In this document: one piece after another, positions 16,520 through 24,645 of the stretch
Layout: every line of letters begins with the position of its first letter
Position numbering within the stretch: position 1 is the first letter of the stretch
Origin: Candidatus Magasanikiibacteriota bacterium
GTDB taxonomy: Bacteria > Patescibacteriota > Patescibacteriia > Magasanikbacterales > UBA922
DNA: 64,000 nucleotides
Assembly: GCA_003518365.1 (NCBI GenBank)
Contig: DOYU01000019.1
Span: forward strand, 15,846 to 79,845
Direction: 5' to 3'
Translations under genes and position numbers: made by a program
The notes under the pieces: model-generated
What the model was told of the DNA's origin: nothing
The model's input: the letters and a program-made list of their open reading frames with translations, nothing else
The model's database searches: none

Positions 16520-18217
16520 CTATATATTCAATTTCCTATGCAACACGACATATGTAGGACTTTCATAGACGCGTTCAAAATACGCTGCTGAAAATATGTC
16601 TGTATCGAAAACTATTCTTTTTTCCTCAATACCCTCAATAGGCTTATCCAAATGGAAATATAATACATATTGTCCTTCTTCTATAGAAAAAATAAATTGA
16701 TCTATAGGTCCAAAAGCTGCATTGGTGACAATATCATAGGCTTCTTCCGGTGACGCAGCGTGTGCAAGAGACACAATAGTCTGGTACCTCACTGAAAATA
16801 TACTTGCTGGGTGAGCATTATGCTGATTGAAATATATATAGTGATTCACGGGAAACAGAGACAACATCTGTGGTGATGTACTCAGCGTGACCAACTGAGA
16901 CCCATTGCCTAGCTCTCTGAGTGCGTCTACAAGCTCTACGGTATGCCGTGGAAATGTTTTGGATTGGACCATATTTTTTCTCACCGTAGGATCATCCACA
17001 AAAAATCCGAATATGGCATGAGTCATAAGCAAGAGCATGCCAACATACGAAACTACTTCTCGCAAGTGGGAATATGATAGAGCTTCAAATGTTTCCCAAA
17101 CATACGATATCGCCCAAGCAAGACCAAACGATACCACAACAGGTGCAAGTACATAAAAACCTCGAAATTCTTGAAACGGAGTTGAAAAAAAGAGCAGTAA
17201 TGATAAACCGAGCCCCCACCAGACAAATGCAGCTCCCAAAAAGGAAAGCAATATTTTTGAAATAATCTCTTTTTTAAAAAACCACAACAAAGAAATGAAC
17301 CCGAGAAACAAGAGTATCTGTTGAGATGAACCAAATTGTGTTAGAGGAAGCCAAAGAACACTATTTTCAGGAGTATAGAATGTTGTCTGCCAACTTTCCA
17401 TACCTACGGTAAGGTATGTGTATACGAGTGGTCCCCAAAAAGGAACTGCAGTAAGAATACCTATGCTGGCGACCTTACTCAAGGTTCCTATGTATCGGAT
17501 AATGTCTTCTTTTTTTAAAAGACTCAATAATAACAAAAACACAATTGCGGCAAATACCAGCCACAAATAATACGTCATAAAAATCAAACCAGCAATCACG
17601 CCAAACAAAACCACTTCTTTTTTTGAAAGCTTCTTTTGTGATGCCTTGATAAACAACGCAATGGTCCAGATGACTGTGGTAAAAGCAGCACAGACCTCAT
17701 ATGGTTTTCCTATGAGGAGATCAATCCCAAGCACACTCATAATAATAAGTGGCGTGACGAATGAAAAAACAAGTAACCGTTTTGATGAAACAAGCCCTTT
17801 CAACAAAAAACGTTGCGTAACATATGCACCAATAGGAAATACAAAGAAAAAACTAGCTGCAGCAAATTTCGCCATTTGCACACCATTCCAGCCAAATATC
17901 TTACCGGGTATACTAAACAACCAAAAAAAACCTGGTGGATAAAATGGAGGGAAATTATGAAAAGCAAAATCAGCTCCAAATCCGACATGGGCAAACGTGT
18001 TATACATGGCAGCAATAGTAAGTTCATCACCTTGGAGTCCCCAAAATAGTAACTGTCGATCATTGACAAAAAGGATGTACGAGACAGCGGACAGCACGCC
18101 AAACCAAAGCAAAAACAAGACAGGGTTTTTTTTCTTTATAAAAAAATATCCCCCAATAACAAAAACAATACTTATCAGTTTGATTGCGGCGAGAACATGA
18201 ATATCAAAAAATGTCAT
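16520..18217 (-). CDS. Polytopic GT-C-type glycosyltransferase (arabinofuranosyltransferase AftA-like)
   Basis: 565 residues with about 11-12 membrane helices followed by a soluble C-terminal part (about residues 400-565). The first large outward loop reads LQGDELTIAAMYNT and then FHNFPPFYPPGFFWL. The acidic residue after helix 1 and the PPxYPPG pattern resemble the AftA-type galactan arabinofuranosyltransferases of the GT-C fold, which use polyprenyl-phosphate sugars. The donor here is inference only. It is followed by a GtrA-like protein six bases away, a common companion of polyprenyl-sugar transferases. Confidence 0.6.
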   Translation of the reverse strand: MTFFDIHVLAAIKLISIVFVIGGYFFIKKKNPVLFLLWFGVLSAVSYILFVNDRQLLFWGLQGDELTIAAMYNTFAHVGFGADFAFHNFPPFYPPGFFWLFSIPGKIFGWNGVQMAKFAAASFFFVFPIGAYVTQRFLLKGLVSSKRLLVFSFVTPLIIMSVLGIDLLIGKPYEVCAAFTTVIWTIALFIKASQKKLSKKEVVLFGVIAGLIFMTYYLWLVFAAIVFLLLLSLLKKEDIIRYIGTLSKVASIGILTAVPFWGPLVYTYLTVGMESWQTTFYTPENSVLWLPLTQFGSSQQILLFLGFISLLWFFKKEIISKILLSFLGAAFVWWGLGLSLLLFFSTPFQEFRGFYVLAPVVVSFGLAWAISYVWETFEALSYSHLREVVSYVGMLLLMTHAIFGFFVDDPTVRKNMVQSKTFPRHTVELVDALRELGNGSQLVTLSTSPQMLSLFPVNHYIYFNQHNAHPASIFSVRYQTIVSLAHAASPEEAYDIVTNAAFGPIDQFIFSIEEGQYVLYFHLDKPIEGIEEKRIVFDTDIFSAAYFERVYESPTYVVLHRKLNI

Positions 18218-18223
18218 ACGCGA

Positions 18224-18670
18224 CTATGCGTCACCAGGAACATGAGTGTTTTCACTTTCTTCCTCATTTATGCAGAAAACCCAATGCCGATACAAAAAGA
18301 AATTCCATCCGACGGCAAGCACAATCGTGCAAATTCTTACCAGACGATAATCAATGCCCATGTGCTCATTAAAAATAAACATAAAGAGCACAGCGAGCGC
18401 ATAATTGAACACAAAAAGCATCAAATATCTCACCAGCTGTGTATGGGGCATTGCCGTATTTTTGAATGTCCAAAGCTTGTTTATCGTAAAGTTAAATACA
18501 ATGAGAATGATCTGATTCAAAATAACAGCAATATATGGGGCGATACCAAACTGTTCTCGAAACAACGTGAGTGTTCCCAGATCTAGAATAACGCCAAGAA
18601 TACCGACAATGAAATACTTCATGAATGCATGTCGGGCATCGATTGCATAACGGATAATTTTTTTTACCAT
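18224..18670 (-). CDS. GtrA-like membrane protein
   Basis: 148 residues from the ATG at 18670 (MVKKIIRYAIDARHAFMKYF). There are four membrane helices with the family pattern FxVGILGVILDLGTLTLF, then ILNQIILIVFNFTINKLWTF and, at the end, FFLYRHWVF. GtrA proteins are thought to help flip or present polyprenyl-linked sugars. The gene lies one base after alaS and six bases before the GT-C gene it probably serves. Confidence 0.85.
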   Translation of the reverse strand: MVKKIIRYAIDARHAFMKYFIVGILGVILDLGTLTLFREQFGIAPYIAVILNQIILIVFNFTINKLWTFKNTAMPHTQLVRYLMLFVFNYALAVLFMFIFNEHMGIDYRLVRICTIVLAVGWNFFLYRHWVFCINEEESENTHVPGDA

Positions 18671-18671
18671 G

Positions 18672-20621
18672 TTATTCAAGTATTGCACGAATTCGACGTA
18701 CCCCCGCAGACACAGCTTCTTCCTTCGTGATTTTGAATGTACCAAGAACACCGGTATGTTCCACATGTGGTCCGCCACAAAATTCCTGACTAAATGTTGG
18801 ATGAGTAATGTCTGCTTTCATCGAGACATCAGGATCGCCAATGGTATACACCTTCACTTTTTCTTCGTATGAATTATCAAACAATCCAATAGCTCCTTTT
18901 GCACGTGCTTCTTCTACAGAAAGCATTTGAAAACTCACTGGATAATCTTTTTTGATTGCCGCATTGACGAGATCTTCGATTGCTTTGATTTCTTCATCCG
19001 TGACCTTCTTGTCATACGCAAAATCAAATCGAAGACGCTCTGGCGTGATATTACTTCCCTTTTGGAAAGCATCTGGTCCGAGGAGTTCAAGGACTGCAGC
19101 ATGGAGAAGATGTGTCGCTGTGTGATACTGGATACTCATGTCAGAGTGATCTGCTAATCCACCTTTAAACTTTTTATCCATGCCTTGTCGTGAGACGGCT
19201 TGATGTTCTTCAAAGATCTTATCGTAAGAATAGGTCAATTCGTTTTCATCAAATGCTGACTCTGGAAATGTTTTTTGAAGCAAATCGGTAAAAATTTCAA
19301 AAGGCAATCCGAACGTCTGATAGAGATCAAAAGACATCTTCGCAATGTGATCAATCATCTGTTCACCACCCTTTTCAATCTCAGCCGTAATATCAGTTTC
19401 AATCTTTCCAAATTCTTTTTCTCCTCTTGCCAAGGCACTTCGAAACTTTTTTTCTTCACCATCAAGCACGTCTTCAATCTTTGCTTGTGATTCTTTTAGA
19501 TTTGGGTATGCCTCTTTATATGTCTCGATAAATGCCGCCGCAATAGGAGCTGTCACTTGTTTTTCAATACCAAGCTTATGCCCTGCACGGACGGCTCGTC
19601 GTACGAGACGTCGTGCAAAATAGCCTTGATCTTTATTCGACGGATACACGCCATCCCCAATGAGGAACACCGCAGCACGCAAATGATCCAGCATGATGCG
19701 ATAATTGTGTGTGACATCACTATCTTCGCCGTATGTTTTTCCAGATTGTGCTGCGATGATCTGTCGTGGTTCTTCAAACAGATCAATCAAAAAGACATCT
19801 GGATTTTTGTTCATTGCAGCGACAATACGCTCCAGTCCCCCACCGAAGTCAACATTTTGTTTTTCAAGTTTTTCAAATCCGGTCTCCGTTCGTTTGTACG
19901 CCATGAAGACACTATTTGCAATCTCCATAAATCGTCCACAGTCACAATTTGGATGACAGTGTGCTCCCCACTTTGGGTCATGTTCGCCACCGAAATCGTA
20001 AAACACTTCAGTATCAGGTCCACAGGGATCACCGATAGGTGTTGTTGCCTCAGATCCACCACGACTCCACCAATTTTTCTTTCCATCAAAAAAGAAAATA
20101 CGTTCGCCTTCCTTCATGCCACGTTCATAACCTGCTGCTTCGGATCCCATCTGTGCTGTTTCAGAAGAAATGCCTTTTTCTTGAAATAACTTCTGCCACA
20201 GTTCTGCTGCTTCTGTATCTTTTGGAATATCAAATTCATCATTGCCAGCATAACACGTGACATACAATTTTGACGGATCAAGACCAATATCTTCTACCAA
20301 AAATTGAAATAGCCAAGGAATTTGTTCTTTTTTAAAATAATCACCAAACGACCAGTTTCCCAGCATTTCAAAAAATGTCGTATGACGATTGTCCCCTACT
20401 TCTTCGATATCTTGTGAGCGAAAACATTTTTGTGAATCAGTCAGGCGCGAACCAGATGGGTGTGGCTGCCCGAGCAAATATGGCAAAATAGGCTGCATGC
20501 CAGATCCGGTAAACAATGTTGTTGGATCATTTTCTGGAACAAGTGAGGACGACGGAATAATCGTATGTCCTTGTTTTTCAAAAAATGAAAGATACTTGCT
20601 TCGGATATCGTTTGCAGTCAT
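18672..20621 (-). CDS. alaS: Alanyl-tRNA synthetase lacking the C-terminal (C-Ala) domain
   Basis: 649 residues, against about 870 in typical bacteria. The class II catalytic core (start MTANDIRSKYLSFFEKQGH; GSGMQPILPYLLG; CFRSQDIEEVGDNRHTTFFE), the tRNA-recognition domain and the editing domain (HTATH and CGGPH zinc-site motifs) are present. The protein stops at RAGVRRIRAI-like sequence directly after the editing domain. The DHHA1/C-Ala domain that bridges core and editing site is missing. The start codon is five bases after a small membrane-protein gene. Confidence 0.95.
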   Translation of the reverse strand: MTANDIRSKYLSFFEKQGHTIIPSSSLVPENDPTTLFTGSGMQPILPYLLGQPHPSGSRLTDSQKCFRSQDIEEVGDNRHTTFFEMLGNWSFGDYFKKEQIPWLFQFLVEDIGLDPSKLYVTCYAGNDEFDIPKDTEAAELWQKLFQEKGISSETAQMGSEAAGYERGMKEGERIFFFDGKKNWWSRGGSEATTPIGDPCGPDTEVFYDFGGEHDPKWGAHCHPNCDCGRFMEIANSVFMAYKRTETGFEKLEKQNVDFGGGLERIVAAMNKNPDVFLIDLFEEPRQIIAAQSGKTYGEDSDVTHNYRIMLDHLRAAVFLIGDGVYPSNKDQGYFARRLVRRAVRAGHKLGIEKQVTAPIAAAFIETYKEAYPNLKESQAKIEDVLDGEEKKFRSALARGEKEFGKIETDITAEIEKGGEQMIDHIAKMSFDLYQTFGLPFEIFTDLLQKTFPESAFDENELTYSYDKIFEEHQAVSRQGMDKKFKGGLADHSDMSIQYHTATHLLHAAVLELLGPDAFQKGSNITPERLRFDFAYDKKVTDEEIKAIEDLVNAAIKKDYPVSFQMLSVEEARAKGAIGLFDNSYEEKVKVYTIGDPDVSMKADITHPTFSQEFCGGPHVEHTGVLGTFKITKEEAVSAGVRRIRAILE

Positions 20622-20626
20622 AGCTA

Positions 20627-20740
20627 TTACTCTTTAAAAAATTTATATGCGACAAACACGAGCAGTCCAACACCCAAAATCAAAAATACCTGGGTAAAGC
20701 CAAAGCTATATGCATTTTCATTTCCTGAAAGTCCGTACAT
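20627..20740 (-). CDS. Small single-pass membrane protein (37 aa)
   Basis: MYGLSGNENAYSFGFTQ followed by a hydrophobic helix (VFLILGVGLLVFVAY) and the basic end KFFKE. It is too short to be found by ordinary gene calling. The stop is five bases before the alaS start, so it would be cotranscribed and probably coupled with alaS. No ribosome site is visible. No family is recognised, and the function is unknown. Confidence 0.5.
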   Translation of the reverse strand: MYGLSGNENAYSFGFTQVFLILGVGLLVFVAYKFFKE

Positions 20741-20745
20741 ATTTT

Positions 20746-20874
20746 AGAATATTGAATATAGAATGTGGAATGTCCCGCAAAGCGGGATCCCGCTCTGCGG
20801 GGTAGAATTTTTCTACAATGATTCTTTATAAAAATTCTAGTTCATCCTGGTTATCTTGGTAATCTGTGTTCTAT
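20746..20874. repeat. Intergenic repeat with nested palindromes
   Basis: Words gaatattgaatatagaatgtggaatg are followed by a hairpin: cccgcaaagcgggatcccgctctgcggg, in which cccgc/gcggg encloses agcgggatcccgct. There is then an AT-rich tail and shuffled words (ggttatcttggtaatctg). It fills the gap between mnmA and the small membrane gene. There is no open reading frame. Confidence 0.6.
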
Positions 20875-22008
20875 CTATTTTATAACGCCACCACCTAAAC
20901 AAACTCCATCTTTATATAGCACAGCAAATTGCCCAGGTGTAACCGCGCGTTGCTTCTCAATGAAGAGCAGCATTACTTCCCCATTTCGTTCAGTAACTTT
21001 CACATCCTGCAACTCCTGTCGATGACGAAGTCTTACTTTACAGTCTAGCGAAAAAGCAGACACATGTCCATTTTTCTCTAGCCCGCCCGGCGCAGCTTTA
21101 GCGAAGTCGGGTCCAGATATCCAATGCATATCCTCAACTTCAATTTCCTTCTTATACAACAATTCTGAATCTTCAAAACCAACAACCAGTTCATTGGCAC
21201 CAAACTTTTTTTCAACAACGTACAATGGTTCCTTATTCTGCATTCTACCTTCTACATTCAACATTCCAACGTGTCGTTGCCCAATCGTATAAAACGCCAA
21301 CCCTTCATGTTCACCAACAACCGTGCCGTTTTCTGTGACAATAGAACCAGGATTTTTACGAATTTTTTGTTGCAAAAAATCTTTCATCGGCATTTCCCCG
21401 ACAAAACAGATCCCCATGCTCTCCTCTCGCTCCGCCGTCGGCAAATCAAACTTCCTCGCCATCTCCCGCACTTCTGTTTTCGTATATTCGCCAAGCGGAA
21501 ACATAGTATGTGAGAGTTGTTCTTGCGTAAGCTGATGCAAAAAGTATGTCTGATCTTTGTCTTCATCCTTTGCAGCACACAGTTCATAGTTCGTATGTTC
21601 GTAACTATTCGTAGTTCGTACTCTGGCATAATGCCCAGTCGCCATCGCATCAAATCCCATCTCCAAAATTTTCTTAAGCCACGCATCAAACTTGATAAAC
21701 TTGTTACACATCACATCTGGATTTGGAGTACGTCCTGCCTCGTATTCTGCGAACATGTAGCCCATTACCCATTCTTTGTATTCTTTTTCAAAATCAAGTG
21801 TCAAAAGAGGAATCCCCAGCTGCGCAGTCACACGCATGGCGTCTCTTCGATCTTTTTTCCACTGACAAAGCCCTGATACATCTTTTGTATCAGACCATTG
21901 CTTCATATAGGCACCCGTCACATCGTATCCTTGCTGTACGAGAAGTGCGGCCACAACAGAAGAATCCACACCACCACTCATCGCAACAAGGACTTTTTCT
22001 TTTTTCAT
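20875..22008 (-). CDS. mnmA: tRNA-specific 2-thiouridylase MnmA
   Basis: 377 residues from the ATG at 22008 (MKKEKVLVAMSGGVDSSVVA). It thiolates U34 of Lys, Glu and Gln tRNAs. The PP-loop is SGGVDSS. The two catalytic cysteines are in VMCNKFIKF and MGICFVG. FYTIGQRHVG and the C-terminal AVTPGQFAVLY are family marks. Three in-frame repeat insertions are visible: 21581-21632 (YEHTNYEL region), about 21082-21120 (encoding PDFAKAAPGGLEK) and about 21236-21270 (LNVEGRMQNKE). It starts one base after the HD-protein stop. Confidence 0.95.
   Translation of the reverse strand: MKKEKVLVAMSGGVDSSVVAALLVQQGYDVTGAYMKQWSDTKDVSGLCQWKKDRRDAMRVTAQLGIPLLTLDFEKEYKEWVMGYMFAEYEAGRTPNPDVMCNKFIKFDAWLKKILEMGFDAMATGHYARVRTTNSYEHTNYELCAAKDEDKDQTYFLHQLTQEQLSHTMFPLGEYTKTEVREMARKFDLPTAEREESMGICFVGEMPMKDFLQQKIRKNPGSIVTENGTVVGEHEGLAFYTIGQRHVGMLNVEGRMQNKEPLYVVEKKFGANELVVGFEDSELLYKKEIEVEDMHWISGPDFAKAAPGGLEKNGHVSAFSLDCKVRLRHRQELQDVKVTERNGEVMLLFIEKQRAVTPGQFAVLYKDGVCLGGGVIK
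21581..21632. repeat. In-frame intragenic repeat (agttcgta/tattcgta words) in mnmA
   Basis: Iterated variants of 'gttcgtatgttcgtaactattcgtagttcgta' encode TTNSYEHTNYEL between the RVR and CAAKDEDKDQ blocks of MnmA. The word set is the same as in the intergenic repeats at 1250-1390 and 30275-30326. Confidence 0.7.
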
Positions 22009-22009
22009 A

Positions 22010-22648
22010 TTACAATTCCACGGACTTAATTTCATCTTTCAAAAGTCTAGCACGTTCCTCTTCAAAGGGTCGAATCAAATCACGTTCTTCATTTATTTTT
22101 TTTGCCGTATCAGTGTTAAAGTGATATAGCCATTCATAATGTAAACGCAAATTTAACATCTGTCGTGAAGGATCATCTTTATGAAATTCTTTATTACGTT
22201 GCAAACCAATTTCCCCCAGTCCATCAATTTTATCCGCATCCCGAAGAATATATGCACTTGTATACTCATTTGCTTCATCATTCCAATGATTTCGAACCGC
22301 ATACAACAATTCAATTTTTTCTGTATCAGTCAAGAGAGAAAAGCGTTCATCTTCACAAGACCATTGTTGAAGCAATTCGTATGACAATTCATGATGTGTT
22401 TTTGTTGCATCAAATCCTGAAAATTGTTCTGGATATTTTTCAATTGCCCGACCAATATCATGAAGCCATCCTGCAAGTGTTGACAAAAAAGTGTTTTTTC
22501 CTTCGTGATGTGCAATATATGATGCATAGTCAGCAACACGCTCAGCATGATGAAATCCATGTACATTGTCAGGACATGCTATCGATAATGTTCGAACCTT
22601 CCCTACCACAAATTCCAAAATTTCTTGTTCTCTCTCTGAAAATGCCAT
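22010..22648 (-). CDS. HD-domain phosphohydrolase
   Basis: 212 residues from the ATG at 22648 (MAFSEREQEILEFVVGK). The metal ligands of an HD hydrolase are visible: H in HGFHHAERV, HD in AGWLHDIGRAI, and a late D in LRDADKIDGLGEIG. Enzymes of this type hydrolyse phosphate esters of nucleotides or similar substrates; the target here is unknown. It is tightly placed between the PQ-loop protein (10 bases) and mnmA (1 base), so it belongs to one operon. Confidence 0.8.
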   Translation of the reverse strand: MAFSEREQEILEFVVGKVRTLSIACPDNVHGFHHAERVADYASYIAHHEGKNTFLSTLAGWLHDIGRAIEKYPEQFSGFDATKTHHELSYELLQQWSCEDERFSLLTDTEKIELLYAVRNHWNDEANEYTSAYILRDADKIDGLGEIGLQRNKEFHKDDPSRQMLNLRLHYEWLYHFNTDTAKKINEERDLIRPFEEERARLLKDEIKSVEL

Positions 22649-22658
22649 AGACACAACT

Positions 22659-22940
22659 TTAAGATTCAGTATGTTTTTCAAGACGAGATTCACCGTAATG
22701 ACATCTCTGTAAAAACAATAAAAACCACAGCATCCCTGTCAAAAAAGTTACCACCGTAGAAAAGACTAAACCAAGCGAAAAATACACAAAACAGAGCACA
22801 AACAATCCCAGCACAGTAGGAATAGATGTCGCATGATGCACATGCCCTTTTTTATGCTTATATCCATGATATATCTGAGGAAGCATCGCAAGGGAGAGGA
22901 CAATACTGACAATAGTAATGGTGATATCTTGCCAAAGCAT
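22659..22940 (-). CDS. Small PQ-loop (SemiSWEET-like) membrane protein
   Basis: 93 residues from the ATG at 22940 (MLWQDITITIVSIVLSLAM). It has three hydrophobic helices with a LPQIYHGYKHKKG motif, the PQ-loop signature, after helix 1. The size and triple-helix layout fit a SemiSWEET-type half transporter, which works as a dimer for sugars, but other PQ-loop proteins look alike. It is the first gene of the operon with the HD hydrolase and mnmA. Confidence 0.6.
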   Translation of the reverse strand: MLWQDITITIVSIVLSLAMLPQIYHGYKHKKGHVHHATSIPTVLGLFVLCFVYFSLGLVFSTVVTFLTGMLWFLLFLQRCHYGESRLEKHTES

Positions 22941-23129
22941 AGAAAATTCTAAAATAACAACAAAAGTATAGCTCAACTGAGCAAAAAAGTAAATACTTCA
23001 AACAACGAAAGATTGCGCTTCGCTAAAACTATATTTTTCTTCGAAAAATAAAACTAAAAAATTGTTTATATAAAAAAATTCGATGGATTACATCGAAATT
23101 CCGCTATGTGGAGCCAATCTTCAATCTTT

Positions 23130-23360
23130 TTTGCGAAGCAAAAGGAATCTTTTAGTCTTTTAATCTTTCTTGATAGATTTGCAGTTCCCCAGGGCACAGA
23201 GCTGCAATAGCTACAAAGTGCCCTGGAGGAATTCCTCAACCGATGCAGTAGAAAAAGAAGTCGACGCCGAATGCGTCGTCGGCACAACCGACGTCGACTC
23301 CAACAGCATCAGGAGGAACTCAAGAGTGAGGCGGTTTTTTGCTCGTTTCCCCGCTTCACG
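23130..23360 (-). ncRNA. Candidate short transcript (structured RNA or short peptide unit)
   Basis: It starts downstream of a consensus-like promoter (23367-23396). Two hairpins stand out: a stem aagtcgacg/cgtcgact enclosing an inner gtcgg/ccgac hairpin (about 23258-23301), and ccagggcac/gtgccctgg (about 23187-23226 on the plus strand). The transcript could also encode a 16-codon GTG frame whose TGA overlaps the ATG (TGATG) of a 32-codon frame, but no ribosome site is visible. A weak T-rich hairpin follows near 23120-23140. It could be a small RNA; the family is unknown. Confidence 0.35.
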
Positions 23361-23366
23361 TGGAAC

Positions 23367-23396
23367 ACTATAGAATAGGACGCAAGAACTTGTCAA
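23367..23396 (-). promoter_or_regulatory. Strong minus-strand promoter in the mraY upstream region
   Basis: TTGACA (23396-23391), an 18-base spacer and TATAGT (23372-23367) on the minus strand, reading away from mraY into a region without a recognisable gene. Confidence 0.7.
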
Positions 23397-23406
23397 TAGG
23401 AAAAAG

Positions 23407-23435
23407 TTGAAAGATAAGCCACATTCTGATATGAT
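23407..23435 (+). promoter_or_regulatory. mraY promoter, almost leaderless
   Basis: TTGAAA (23407-23412), 17 bases, TATGAT (23430-23435). The -10 ends nine bases before the ATG at 23445, so the transcript should begin within about three bases of the start codon. Confidence 0.7.
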
Positions 23436-23444
23436 GGCTCTGGT

Positions 23445-24575
23445 ATGGTAATAGACCAAAGCCAACTTGAACTGTTGAAAACGGCCATTTTTTATGGTCT
23501 TTTGTCGTGTACCGTGGCATTCCTCTGGACGCCACTCCTCACAAAATTGCTCTACAAATACAAAATTACCCGTCGAGGTGAATATGATGCGAGCCTGGGC
23601 ATAGAAGGACGGCAGACAAAATCAGGCGTCCCTATCATGGGAGGCCTTGTTGTAATTATCACAGTGACATTATTAACGATTGTGTTCAACTGGGACAGAA
23701 GCTTCACTTGGGTTCCTATTGGCGTCATGCTCCTCGCCGCACTCCTTGGCGGGGTCGACGATGTGATGAATATCTATGGGAAAAAACGCCGCCTCAGAAA
23801 AATCAGCCAAACCATCCGCCTGATCCGCGTGCACAGTGATTGGCGCCAACGCATCTGGCTCACCCTCACATTGCCCTGGACTGCATTCAAGCGCACATCA
23901 CTCTGGCTCGGTTCTCATCCTGGCAAAGGATTGCATGTGCACGAACGATTGCTCTTGCAATTTCTTGCCGGCGGCGTGACTGCGTGGTGGGTGTATTTCA
24001 AACTTGGAGAACACTGGCGTGAAATCCACATACCATTTGATGGCTATGTGAACATCGGCTGGTGGATCATTCCGCTCATTATTTTCTTTGTCATGGCATC
24101 TGCCAATGCTGTGAATTTCACAGACGGTATGGACGGTCTTGCCGGGGGTTCGCTGATTACTACATTTTCTGCATTAGGATTGCTTTCCTGGATTTATGGG
24201 TACCAAGAAATCATGATTTTGAATGTTATGACCGTCGGCGCGCTTATCACCTATACGTATTTCAACGTGAAGCCTGCCAGATTTCAAATGGGTGATACAG
24301 GTTCTCTGGGTCTCGGCGCTCTGCTTGCTATCAATGCCATTGTTATAAACCAAATGCTCCTTTTGCCACTGCTCGGATTTATTTTTTATGTAGAACTTGG
24401 CAGTGTGATGGTACAAATCTTCGGTCGCTATCTCCTCGGGAGACGAATTTTCAAAATGGCACCACTCCATCATCATTTTGAACTACGTGGATGGAGCGAA
24501 GAAAAAGTCGTTATGCGATTTTGGTTTATCCATATGGCGGTGGTGTTGCTGGGAATCTGGATAGCACTATTCTAG
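23445..24575 (+). CDS. mraY: Phospho-N-acetylmuramoyl-pentapeptide transferase
   Basis: 376 residues, ten membrane helices. It makes lipid I from UDP-MurNAc-pentapeptide and undecaprenyl phosphate. Signatures are MGGLVVI near residue 67, the aspartates in VDDVMNIYG and NFTDGMDGLAGG, GDTGSLGLGA and the histidine block APLHHHFELRGW. A loop of about 45 residues between helices 3 and 4 (IRLIRVHSDWRQR to GLHVHERL) is longer than in E. coli MraY. It stands apart from the mraZ-rsmH-ftsL cluster 30 kb away. Confidence 0.95.
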   Translation: MVIDQSQLELLKTAIFYGLLSCTVAFLWTPLLTKLLYKYKITRRGEYDASLGIEGRQTKSGVPIMGGLVVIITVTLLTIVFNWDRSFTWVPIGVMLLAALLGGVDDVMNIYGKKRRLRKISQTIRLIRVHSDWRQRIWLTLTLPWTAFKRTSLWLGSHPGKGLHVHERLLLQFLAGGVTAWWVYFKLGEHWREIHIPFDGYVNIGWWIIPLIIFFVMASANAVNFTDGMDGLAGGSLITTFSALGLLSWIYGYQEIMILNVMTVGALITYTYFNVKPARFQMGDTGSLGLGALLAINAIVINQMLLLPLLGFIFYVELGSVMVQIFGRYLLGRRIFKMAPLHHHFELRGWSEEKVVMRFWFIHMAVVLLGIWIALF

Positions 24576-24645
24576 CGATAAGCAGAGTAAGCAGAATAAG
24601 CAATAAGCTTACTCTGCTTACTCTGCCTATTCTGCTTACAAAGTT
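24576..24645. repeat. Intergenic repeat (gcagagtaagcag words) with inverted arms
   Basis: gcagagtaagcag near 24582 pairs with ctgcttactctgc near 24615, and cagaataagca with tattctgctta. It fills the complete mraY to 24646 gap. Related words occur at 27414-27450 and inside priA (2611-2640). Confidence 0.75.

Larger units (their letters stand above)
22941..23444. other. Long region without a clear gene, with structured GC-rich part and divergent promoters
   Basis: 23000-23100 is AT-rich with no signal except short inverted words (cttcgctaaaac, tcttcgaaaaa). 23130-23370 is GC-rich, hairpin-dense and lies behind a strong minus-strand promoter. 23407-23435 is the mraY promoter. I see no tRNA or known RNA family. 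Confidence 0.6.
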
